Position numbers and translations under genes: made by a program
Notes under the pieces: model-generated
Told to the model about the DNA's origin: nothing
The model's database searches: none
Seen by the model: only the letters and a program-made list of their open reading frames with translations
DNA from: Anoxybacteroides voinovskiense
GTDB lineage: Bacteria > Bacillota > Bacilli > Bacillales > Anoxybacillaceae
Direction of reading: 5' to 3'
DNA length: 64,000 nt
Assembly (NCBI RefSeq): GCF_014196205.1
Contig: NZ_JACIDE010000005.1
Coordinates: 62,001 to 126,000, forward strand
Part shown: piece after piece, positions 10,278 to 17,108 of the stretch
How the letters are laid out: each line of letters opens with the position of its first letter
Numbering within the stretch: position 1 is the stretch's first letter

Positions 10278-10333
10278 CTTTTTTACGATATGGGGTACCG
10301 AATAAAAGGCTCTTAACTATAGAGTAGTTATAA

Positions 10334-10549
10334 TGTATATGGCAGAATAAAAGTACATAATTTGGCGGCGTAAACGTGCAGAATCGCTGCCATAAAAAAA
10401 GAGCCTTGCCAGTCATCCCAAAATCCATTACCCTCCTACATGTAACAGGGATGTAAGCATGAGGAGGAATAGAAAGGATGCTAGCATTGGCTCAAATAGA
10501 ATATATCAAATTTTTGCGCGAAGAAAAAGGCTTGAAATTATTTAGCTGA
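10334..10549 (+). mobile_element. Remnant of the left end of an IS21-like element
   Basis: The stretch from about 10334 has short repeated pieces (GCAGAAT twice, GGCGGCG against CGCTGCC) like the multiple end repeats of IS21-family elements, and leads into a truncated IstA start. No IstB and no right end are present. The left boundary is a guess. Apart from this, the 10278-10567 gap shows nothing. Confidence 0.4.
10478..10549 (+). pseudogene. IstA N-terminal fragment (IS21-family transposase)
   Basis: ATG 10478, preceded by GAGGAGGAAT, opens a 23-residue frame: M-L-A-L-A-Q-I-E-Y-I-K-F-L-R-E-E-K-G-L-K-L, then F-S and a stop. The first 21 residues resemble the conserved start of IS21 IstA proteins (IEYIK-LRE-EGL). 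The frame is lost at about 10540, some 27 bp before the IS630 end, so most of the element was deleted before or during the IS630 insertion. Confidence 0.55.
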
Positions 10550-10601
10550 CTCATATAAATTCTTATCTATATACATCCAAATTAAAATTTTAACCTCTGG
10601 T

Positions 10602-11120
10602 TCACGTAGCACACCCGATGCGGCGTAACACCTCATCTGGATGCTGTAAGACGTATTGTTCAAAACGAGTAATCGACTGGGCAATATCGTTTTGGTCTTT
10701 ATGCAAGACGTTGGCGATGACGTCATCTTTCAGCCACTTCCATAACCGTTCTATCGGATTCAAATGTGGAGAATAAGGCGGCAGAAAAATAAAATGAAAG
10801 GCACCGCCTTCTTCCCTTTGAAGGAAAGCTTGCACCATGTTGGCATGATGAATACGCGCATTGTCCAATACAAGCACGATAAATCGATCCGCATATTTCT
10901 TTTTCAACAGGCGCAAAAAGTCAAGGAACGTTTCAGCATTGGCGGATGATGCGCGATGAAACACGACATCGCCTTGTTGCACGTCGACTGCGCCAAAAAT
11001 AGAAACGTGGGCGTGGTGACCGTAGCTTGGCACCTGCTTTTGATTCCCTACTTCTGCCCATGTCGTACGAAGCGCTTGATAGGCGCGAACATGCGTCTCA
11101 TCGACATAAAGCAGAACCAT
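10602..11120 (-). CDS. IS630 transposase, catalytic DDE part (second ORF)
   Basis: A 172-residue DDE domain of the IS630/Tc1 type. The first Asp is in LLYVDETHV, the second in VLVLDNARIHHA, and the Glu in PPYSPHLNPIERLW, the usual order and spacing. The local ATG at 11120 has GGAGGA just before it, but the domain lacks its DNA-binding part, so the functional product is probably the -1 frameshift fusion with the upstream ORF. Confidence 0.9.
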   Translation of the reverse strand: MVLLYVDETHVRAYQALRTTWAEVGNQKQVPSYGHHAHVSIFGAVDVQQGDVVFHRASSANAETFLDFLRLLKKKYADRFIVLVLDNARIHHANMVQAFLQREEGGAFHFIFLPPYSPHLNPIERLWKWLKDDVIANVLHKDQNDIAQSITRFEQYVLQHPDEVLRRIGCAT

Positions 11121-11131
11121 TTCCTCCGTGA

Positions 11132-11662
11132 TTAGTTTTTTTTTATAAACTCGAGTTCCTTTTCAAAGGCCGCTTGAAGCACTGGATCGCCTTTGACGAG
11201 CTTATAGGTCGGGCGTGTCCATGACAAGCGAAGACGATGCAATAGTTTGCGAATGCCTTCGCGTGACATCGAAACGCCATAGGTTTGTTGGATGTAAGAT
11301 TGTAATATACGTGTGTTCCATGACGAAGAAATGCCCCAGCCGACCTCCACAGGGGTGGTGGTTAAGACGAGTTGTCTCAGTTCTTGTTGTTGTTCTTCCG
11401 TAAGAAATGGCACACGACCAGGTGGTAAGCGACGATCGAGTAAATGATCGAGCCCACCTTCATTAAACCGTTCGACGTAGAGGGAAACCGATTGGCGGCA
11501 TAGATTAACCATTTTTGCGACATCTTTTCCAAGAAATCCTTTCATGACAAGACGAACGGCAGTCACCCGAACACGAAGAGAAGCATCTTTGATTTTCCGT
11601 TCTTGTTTCCGAAGTTTTCGAGGTGTCCAACCGTGATCATTCGTAATTTTAAGACGTTTCAT
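11132..11662 (-). CDS. IS630 transposase, N-terminal helix-turn-helix part (first ORF)
   Basis: 176 residues with a helix-turn-helix (DVAKMVNLCRQSVSLYVERF) and a second winged-helix-like part (YGVSMSREGIRKLLHRL-LSW). ATG 11662 has AAAGGAG about 9 nt upstream. It ends on the sense strand in A-AAA-AAA-AAC-TAA, a run of nine A. A -1 slip there reads K-L-I-T-E-E-M-V-L-L-Y-V-D-E-T and joins the DDE ORF without a gap. Confidence 0.9.
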   Translation of the reverse strand: MKRLKITNDHGWTPRKLRKQERKIKDASLRVRVTAVRLVMKGFLGKDVAKMVNLCRQSVSLYVERFNEGGLDHLLDRRLPPGRVPFLTEEQQQELRQLVLTTTPVEVGWGISSSWNTRILQSYIQQTYGVSMSREGIRKLLHRLRLSWTRPTYKLVKGDPVLQAAFEKELEFIKKN

Positions 11663-11774
11663 GTCATTTCCGCTCCTTTTATACATGAGTATGTAGGAGC
11701 AGTATAGCCATGGAAAAAGGTGTTCATACAGAAGTCATTACTTTAAAGTGCATGTATATAAAAGGAGGTAATTG

Positions 11775-12350
11775 ATGAAGAAACTTATTTATTGTGTTCT
11801 CACAATATTTATTCTAGCAATTGTGTTTACTTACCATTCCAACAGTTCTGCCTCTTCAAAAGAATTTTCACTTTTAGAAGCCTGTAAGTTTGCAAAGGAA
11901 AAAGCTAGAGAGGAGTGGAGTAAAGATGCAGAAATCTATTATGTATTAAGTGTTGACGATAAGGAAAAAGAAAGTAAAAGTAAAGGGGAACACGGGAAAA
12001 GAAGATATTGGAATGTAATTCTAGCTAAACCAGGTACAGATGATCAAATGTTATATACAATTCATAATCAAAAAGTAGTAGAAAAATTAGCATTGACTGA
12101 ACCTGTAAACAATGAAAATATAGTAGATTTAAACAAGATTCATTTTGATAGCGATAAAATTGTTGATAAAGCAAAAAAGGAATATAACCTATTACCAGGA
12201 AAAGGTTGGGCCGAAGGATACCATTTTGTTTTGCGAAAGTTAAACAGTGACCCGACTGTTGAAGTGGTTGGTAGGGATAAAAAGGGTAGGTTTATAAAGA
12301 TTATCTTCAATGCTAGGACTGGAAAATTCGTTACCAAGATAACATCTTAG
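11775..12350 (+). CDS. Secreted or membrane-anchored PepSY-like protein
   Basis: A 191-residue protein with an N-terminal signal or anchor (KKLIYCVLTIFILAIVFTY, residues 2-20), then a lysine-rich extracellular part. The C-terminus (PGKGWAEGYHFVL, VEVVGRDKKGRF-KIIFNARTG) has the look of a PepSY-like domain. The function is not known to me. AAAGGAGGT at 11761-11769 abuts the IS630 right end, so the IS lies between this gene and any older promoter. ATG 11775 is 5 nt from it; TTG 11772 is too close. AT-rich compared with the hem genes. Confidence 0.7.
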   Translation: MKKLIYCVLTIFILAIVFTYHSNSSASSKEFSLLEACKFAKEKAREEWSKDAEIYYVLSVDDKEKESKSKGEHGKRRYWNVILAKPGTDDQMLYTIHNQKVVEKLALTEPVNNENIVDLNKIHFDSDKIVDKAKKEYNLLPGKGWAEGYHFVLRKLNSDPTVEVVGRDKKGRFIKIIFNARTGKFVTKITS

Positions 12351-12408
12351 TATTTACTGATAAAATAATGATTAATTAACAAATTTTCTTGTGAAAGGTG
12401 TGTTTAAC

Positions 12409-12841
12409 ATGTTTAAAAAGCTTAAAACTAAGATTGTTACGAGTCTTTTTTCAGCGATCCTATTGACTTCACTTTTTATTGATTATGCTAGTGCAGCCTC
12501 CTACACTTATTTAAATCAAGATGTAACAGCGTATACTGCACCAGCAGATTCGTTAACTTATTATGGTACAATCCCTCAAAAATATAAAACTGCTGCAGTA
12601 CATCCTAAAACTTGCGGTAGTCCGAGTTCAGGAACAAGCAGTTATTAAAACTTCCACAGTTTTAAAAACTCCGTCTGGAACTTCTATGCAATATTTTACA
12701 GTTGAGGACATGGGGGATGTATTTTGCTCCCGAGGTTTAACTCGACAATGGTTTGATATTTATTTCGGTTATACTTCAAGTGATATAAATCAAGCCAATC
12801 TATTCGGTATAAAAACTGTTAGCTACACTGTAACTTATTAA
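12409..12841 (+). pseudogene. Secreted protein gene broken by a frameshift
   Basis: ATG 12409, with GAAAGGTG 8 nt upstream, starts a typical signal peptide (FKKLKTKIVTSLFSAILLTS, then a cut after YASA). The mature part contains QDVTAYTAPADSLTYYGT-PQKYKTAAVHPKT-GSPSSGT and stops at 12646-12648. The next frame continues IKTSTVLKTPSGTSMQYFTVEDMGD-F-SRGLTRQWFDIYFG to 12841. Removing one base near 12636-12637 joins them into about 143 residues. The join SSGT-AVIKTST reads like a natural strand turn, so a one-base insertion (or a sequencing error) is the simplest reading. The family is known to me only as small secreted Bacillus proteins. Confidence 0.65.
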
Positions 12842-13111
12842 TAATATTTACGAATAATGATCAGAGCTCTCAACATTTCAATGAAATAAAATCTTCTGAA
12901 ACAAGGAATTGGATTAGTAAGCAGGGTAACATCCTGCTTTTTTCTTGTTTGCTCGGAGATATGAATTTGAAACTGCTTTTACTACACTAACCAGGACCCG
13001 AGTTCGACAGTTTGAGGGCCATTTTAGGCAAATAAAAAGTTCAGAAATCCCGTTATATCAAGGATTTTGGGGTTGTCAACCTAGGAAAAAACACTGAATT
13101 CCATAGGCACA

Positions 13112-13445
13112 CGTTTAGCCGAAAAGTATGATGGCAAATATCTTATCCGCACGTCCGATGACACACTGTCTGCCGAGGATGTCGCGCTGGGATATAAGCA
13201 GCTGGTGGATATCGAGCTGGCTTTTCGTACACTGAAATCGACATTGGAATTGCGACCCATTGGAAGACCGCATTCGTGCGCATGTGCTGCTCAGTTGGCT
13301 GGCTCTCTTGCTGATTCGCATCATAAAGATTCGGACCAACGAATCGTGGCCGAAAGTAAGAGAGGAATGCCAGCGTCTCACACTCGGACATTTTTCTTCG
13401 AAATACGGGAACCTTTATCAGCGGACAGAACTGACCGCCAAATAA
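13112..13445 (+). pseudogene. IS1634-family transposase, C-terminal remnant with frameshift
   Basis: One frame gives LAEKYDGKYLIRTSDDTLSA and DIELAFRTLKSTLELRPI, the C-terminal part of the IS1634/IS4-type DDE domain with its E-x-x-FR-LKS motif. After about 13262 the frame changes, and the next gives EDRIRAHVLLSWLALLLIR and YQRTELTA, then stop at 13445. A few residues expected between RPI and EDR are missing, so a short deletion caused the shift. The N-terminal two thirds of the transposase are absent. Confidence 0.75.
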
Positions 13446-13536
13446 GGGCAAACCTTTGCGGCTCTAGGACTAGAGCCTCCCCCGAAGATCCTAGACATTC
13501 ATCCTCGCTCCTAGATACACGCCACAAGTATACCTA

Positions 13537-13580
13537 ATCGCCTCTCAGCCCTTCTGCATCAAGGACTGAGAGGCGATTTA
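13537..13580. terminator. Hairpin in the right end of the IS1634-like remnant
   Basis: A perfect 12-bp stem, ATCGCCTCTCAG (13537-13548) with CTGAGAGGCGAT (13566-13577), 17-nt loop, then TTATTT. It could stop transcription running into or out of the element. Confidence 0.5.
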
Positions 13581-13689
13581 TTTGCCTAGTCACTGTCGAA
13601 CTCGGGCAGGAAAAAGTAACTGTATAAGCTCAGCTGTTCCTCGCTGATTAGTGAGTCCATTATTTAGGAAAAATAAAAGAGGTAATACC

Positions 13690-14118
13690 CTATGTTTGTT
13701 TTTTTATCTTCTCTTCGATGTGCTTGTAATCAATAATGCGAATTTTGTCAAAATCGATTTCAAGTGTTATTATATCAATTCCGTAAGGAGGGTTGTGAGC
13801 CCCTTTAAATGTTTCTACACGAATTTTGAGTAAGAATTTATAACGACTCCCGGGTTCTAAATTTTTAATCTCTAATATTTTAGGCTTCCACCACTGAATT
13901 CCAGATGGTTTTCCATAATAATCCTGTACTGCTTTGGTTATATAAGGCGTTAAGAAGTAAATTGAAAGGTCCTCTAAATCATTTTTATTAACCACTAATG
14001 TAGTTGTTGACTCTGTTTCATAAATTTTTGATTTGGCGACAATTTTAGTCCCGACACCATACATTCCGAATAATATTATCAAAAAGAGGGACATTACTCC
14101 TATAAATTTCCTGTTCAT
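13690..14118 (-). CDS. DUF3888-like membrane-anchored protein
   Basis: A 142-residue protein with one N-terminal hydrophobic segment (residues 5-25) and an extracytoplasmic domain. The pattern LTPYITKAVQDYYG, then VETFKGAHNPPYGIDIITLEI, matches my memory of DUF3888, found in small Bacillus exported proteins of unknown role. AAGGAGGA lies 8-9 nt upstream of the ATG at 14118. It is the only island gene outside the IS elements that is read leftward. Confidence 0.7.
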   Translation of the reverse strand: MNRKFIGVMSLFLIILFGMYGVGTKIVAKSKIYETESTTTLVVNKNDLEDLSIYFLTPYITKAVQDYYGKPSGIQWWKPKILEIKNLEPGSRYKFLLKIRVETFKGAHNPPYGIDIITLEIDFDKIRIIDYKHIEEKIKKQT

Positions 14119-14352
14119 ATTTGAAGTCCTCCTTTTATTATCGTGATCAAACTATATTTTGCAGATATTAAGTCAAAATAATTCATAAAATTTCCGATTA
14201 AAATGGTTTATTTTATGGGCGGAGTGTCAAGGCCGATTATTTTTTCTAAAAAATAGCTGGTTTAAAAGTAAGCGTCAAATTCTTCCCACCTAGTTTTGCC
14301 CCTATATCCGTGCCATAATTTCTTTAGAAATCTTGATTAAAGGAGTTTTGGT

Positions 14353-14670
14353 ATGGACAAAAACGAATTGCGACAGGAGTGGGAACAACGCATTGCCTCC
14401 TACCGAGCAAGTGGTCTTACACAAGCCAAATGGTGTGAAAGGAATGGGTTAAAGGCTCACCAGCTGAAGTACTGGCTCAAACGGATCGAAGGTTCCAACG
14501 CTACACCAAATCCCTCTACAAAATGGGCATCCGTTGTGATGGCAGATTCATCGTTTCATGAAGAGGATTCCATCCAAGTGAAAATCGGCGAATGTTCGAT
14601 CGAGGTGAAGCAAGGGTTTCATCCTTCGCTTTTTGCCGATGTGGTGAAGGTATTGAAAGCGTTATGTTGA
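14353..14670 (+). CDS. IS66 accessory protein TnpA
   Basis: 105 residues. The N-terminal helix-turn-helix pattern REWEQRIASYRASGLTQAKW followed by CERNGL-AHQLKYWLKR is the IS66 TnpA (Orf1) signature. AAAGGAG lies about 7 nt before the ATG. Its stop overlaps tnpB (ATGTTGA), as in intact IS66 elements. Confidence 0.9.
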   Translation: MDKNELRQEWEQRIASYRASGLTQAKWCERNGLKAHQLKYWLKRIEGSNATPNPSTKWASVVMADSSFHEEDSIQVKIGECSIEVKQGFHPSLFADVVKVLKALC

Positions 14671-15020
14671 ATGCGGCAACGGTGACCCATGTGTACCTTG
14701 CTCGAGGGAGTACGGATTTGCGAAAATCCATCGATGGGTTGGCAGCCATCGTCCAAGAAACATTCCAGCTTGATCCCTTTTCTTCTAGCCTTTTTGTGTT
14801 CTGCAATCGTGGGCGGGATAAATTGAAAATTCTTCATTGGGATTATAACGGTTTTTGGTTATATTATCGCCGACTCGAACGTGGAACGTTTGATTGGCCT
14901 TCAGAGCATCACTCGGAACCTTTACAAATTAGTCCACGCCAATTACGCTGGCTACTCGATGGACTATCGTTGGACCAGAAACAAGCCTATTCGGCAGTAA
15001 CCGCAAAGAAAGTTATTTAA
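14664..15020 (+). CDS. IS66 accessory protein TnpB
   Basis: 118 residues, the usual length for IS66 Orf2. Conserved pieces are [52 protein letters not shown] and [13 protein letters not shown]. ATG 14664 overlaps the tnpA stop; longer in-frame starts lie inside tnpA. It appears intact. Confidence 0.92.
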   Translation: [118 protein letters not shown]

Positions 15021-15067
15021 CTAATAAAAATTCAGGGAATTCCGCTGTTTTGTTGTATAATGAAGAT

Positions 15068-15952
15068 ATGAAAACAACAGCGAAATTCCCTCATTCTAAT
15101 CTTACAATGGAAGATCTCCTCCAACGCTTAGAAATGCTGGAAAAGCAAAATGCAGAATGACAGGCGGAACTAAAAAAGCAACAGGAGTTGGAAGCGAAAG
15201 TAAAATGGTACGAAGAACAACTTCGCCTTCTGCAGCACAAACGCTTTGGCGTTTCAAGTGAAAAAATCCATCCTGGTCAATTGGAACTATTCAACGAGGT
15301 AGAAAACGAATCGAACCTTGAGTTGCCGGAACCTACGTTGGAGTCCATTCGTTATCAGCGCCGTCGGAAAACACGCGGTCACCGCGAAGCGATGCTGGAA
15401 AACCTGCCGGTCGAAACGGTCGAATATCGTTTACCCGATGAAGAGCAGGTCTGTTCGTGTTGCGGTAGAACGAAAATTAAAAAATTGGATCCTAAAGATC
15501 GGTATGAAGAACGTCTAAAGCAAAGCAAGCCTATCTTAGATGCTTTTTTGTCATGGCTTCAAAAGCAAAAACAGCACGTGTTGCCAAAGAGCGCATTAGG
15601 AAAAGCCATTGCGTATTGTCTGAACCAATGGGATAAATTAGTGGACTTTTTAAAGGATGGGCGACTGGAGATTGATAATAATCGCAGCGAACGCTCGATC
15701 AAATCGGTGGTCATCGGAAGGAAAAATTGGCTTTTCGCGAATACACCACAAGGTGCACGGGCAAGTGCCATCATCTACAGCATAGTGGAGACAGCGAAAG
15801 CGAATCAACTAAATCCGTATTACTACCTTCGCTATCTTTTTGAGAAGCTTCCCAATATGGATTTGTCAGACAAGCACGCATTGGATCAAATGCTTCCTTG
15901 GTCAACCACACTCCCTGTTTCATGCATTGCTTTTCATCAGCTAACTAAATAA
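15068..15952 (+). pseudogene. IS66 transposase TnpC, nonsense mutation and central deletion
   Basis: ATG 15068 opens the TnpC frame (KTTAKFPHSN, then LEMLEKQNAE), which is cut by TGA at 15158-15160 and continues in the same frame from QAELKKQQELEAKVKWYEEQL to 15952. Normal TnpC is about 500 residues; here only about 294 codons remain. The zinc-finger part (VCSCCGRTKIKKL) is joined directly to the C-terminal domain (LEIDNNRSERSIK, with the catalytic Glu, and IGRKNWLFANTPQGARASA). The two central Asp residues are therefore missing. Inactive. Confidence 0.88.
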
Positions 15953-16010
15953 TACCTCAAGCCCCGGCCTCCCAAAAGGTGGGGGCTATTTGACGTTTAC
16001 TTTTTTATTC

Positions 16011-16037
16011 ATATTCTGTTTCCGCCGGTCATACATT
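16011..16037 (+). promoter_or_regulatory. Sigma-E promoter of spoVID
   Basis: A -35 ATATT (16011-16015, in TCATATTC) and a perfect sigma-E -10 CATACATT (16030-16037), 14 bp apart. This matches the mother-cell sigma-E consensus and the known timing of spoVID in B. subtilis. The IS66 right end is at 16000, 10 bp upstream of the -35. Confidence 0.8.
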
Positions 16038-16088
16038 GATAATGCCATTGAAAAGTTTGGCCGAAAAGGGCGGAAGGAGGAGGCTTGC

Positions 16089-17042
16089 TTGGAGCAATCA
16101 TATTTACGTTTTTCACTCGAAGAGTCGATTTGGTTTAAAAGGGGACAGGAAGTGGGAGAGTTTCTTTCGGTTTCGTTAGATCCGGTCATTTCCGTTGATG
16201 AATACGAGCATTATATTACGATTCGCGGGGCGTTAGAATTAAGCGGGGAATATCGCATGGCGGACGACGATGGAGAGGAAGCCGATCTTTACGATTTTAG
16301 CACACGCCGGTTCGTCCAACGGATTACGACGCGCGAAGATGGGGTGAGTGAGCTGTTTCATCGCTTCCCTGTCGACATTACGATTCCGAAAAACCGCATT
16401 TTTAGTTTAGACGATGTGTATGTCACCGTCGAATCGTTTGATTACGATTTAGGTAGCGACGGCCGGCTTTCGCTTGTTGCGGACATTTCGATTAGCGGAA
16501 TTTTAGAAGAAGAGGCAGAGGAAGCGTCGTCATGGTTTGAGCCGTTTGAAGCGATCGCTCGCAAAGAATGGTACGAACAAGAAGAAACAGAGGAAGTCGA
16601 GCAAACAGCCGTTTTAGAAGAAGAGAACGTTGCCCGAGCGACCGGCGAACGGAGTGAAACGAACGAACTTGTCGAAGAAGCAGTACACGAAGCGAAAGAA
16701 CGGAGCGAAACTAGTGGGCTGGTCGAAGAAATAGTACATGAACAAGAAGCAAAAGTATCGATCGGAACATCGCCAAAACAAGCAGATGAGCCAGCGGAAG
16801 AAAATAAAAAGCCGCGCAAAGAAAACGCGCTTTATTTAACGAGCTTGTTTAAAGAGCAAGGAGAAGATTTTTCTAGAGTAAAAATTTGCATTGTCCAACA
16901 AGGCGATTCAATGGACAAGATTGCAAAGCGGTACGACATTTCGATTCAACAACTATTGCGGGCCAATCATCTCGAACACGAGACCGATTTATCCGAAGGA
17001 CAACTGCTCTATATTCCGATTCCGGCTAACCAACGCGCCTAA
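16089..17042 (+). CDS. spoVID: Spore coat morphogenetic protein SpoVID
   Basis: Mother-cell protein that makes the coat encase the forespore, working with SpoIVA and SafA. The N-terminal domain (RFSLEESIWFKRGQEVGEFL, later HRFPVDITIPKNRI) matches B. subtilis SpoVID. The middle (about residues 170-260) is a Glu-rich low-complexity stretch with two related copies of ERSET-x-LVEE-VHE. The C-terminus has LYLTSLFKEQGEDFSRVKICI and a LysM domain. TTG 16089 is chosen: GGAAGGAGGAGG precedes it and the protein then matches the family start. At 317 residues it is far shorter than the B. subtilis protein (about 575 residues by recollection) because the acidic middle is short. Confidence 0.93.
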   Translation: MEQSYLRFSLEESIWFKRGQEVGEFLSVSLDPVISVDEYEHYITIRGALELSGEYRMADDDGEEADLYDFSTRRFVQRITTREDGVSELFHRFPVDITIPKNRIFSLDDVYVTVESFDYDLGSDGRLSLVADISISGILEEEAEEASSWFEPFEAIARKEWYEQEETEEVEQTAVLEEENVARATGERSETNELVEEAVHEAKERSETSGLVEEIVHEQEAKVSIGTSPKQADEPAEENKKPRKENALYLTSLFKEQGEDFSRVKICIVQQGDSMDKIAKRYDISIQQLLRANHLEHETDLSEGQLLYIPIPANQRA

Positions 17043-17049
17043 AAGGGTA

Positions 17050-17087
17050 CTCCCACTTTATCCAATTGCTAAAGTGGGAGATTTTTT
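17050..17087 (+). terminator. Terminator between spoVID and ysxE
   Basis: Perfect 11-bp stem, CTCCCACTTTA (17050-17060) with TAAAGTGGGAG (17070-17080), 9-nt loop and a T run at 17082-17087. An ATG at 17088 abuts the T run and has no ribosome site, which argues against it as the ysxE start. Confidence 0.85.
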
Positions 17088-17108
17088 ATGGAGAGGGAGG
17101 TGGTTTGG

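Larger units (their letters stand above)
10568..11760 (-). mobile_element. IS630-family insertion sequence
   Basis: About 1193 bp. Both ends carry TATATACAT pointing outward (10568-10576 and 11752-11760), and the inverted repeats extend to about 32 bp with 24 matches when I align them by eye. IS630 elements insert at TA, which fits the TATA ends. Inside are two minus-strand ORFs joined by a probable -1 frameshift. All three acidic catalytic positions are present, so the copy may be active. Confidence 0.85.
12997..13606 (+). mobile_element. Internally deleted IS1634-like element with target duplication
   Basis: Outward inverted repeats CCCGAGTTCGACAG at 12997-13010 and, as complement, 13593-13606, with similar AGGCAAATAAA further in on both sides. 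The same five bases CAGGA flank both ends (12992-12996 and 13607-13611), a target-site duplication. Only 610 bp remain, holding the C-terminal part of the transposase. It cannot encode its own movement but its ends look intact. Confidence 0.8.
14268..16000 (+). mobile_element. IS66-family element with internal deletion
   Basis: Ends are GTAAGCGTCAAAT (left, 14268) and the complement of GTAAACGTCAAAT (right, ending 16000), with further matches to about 23 bp, the GTAA start usual for IS66. It contains tnpA, tnpB and a shortened tnpC. No 8-bp duplication is seen (flanks GTTTAAAA and TTTTTTAT), so a flank was altered later or the copy arose by rearrangement. Confidence 0.85.

Noticed and set aside
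10307-10407. AAGGCTCTT/AAGAGCCTT inverted repeat as terminator of the immunity gene
   Set aside because: The arms are about 85 bp apart and the T run is missing on the plus strand.
14260-16008. 8-bp target duplication around the IS66 element
   Set aside because: The flanks GTTTAAAA and TTTTTTAT do not match.
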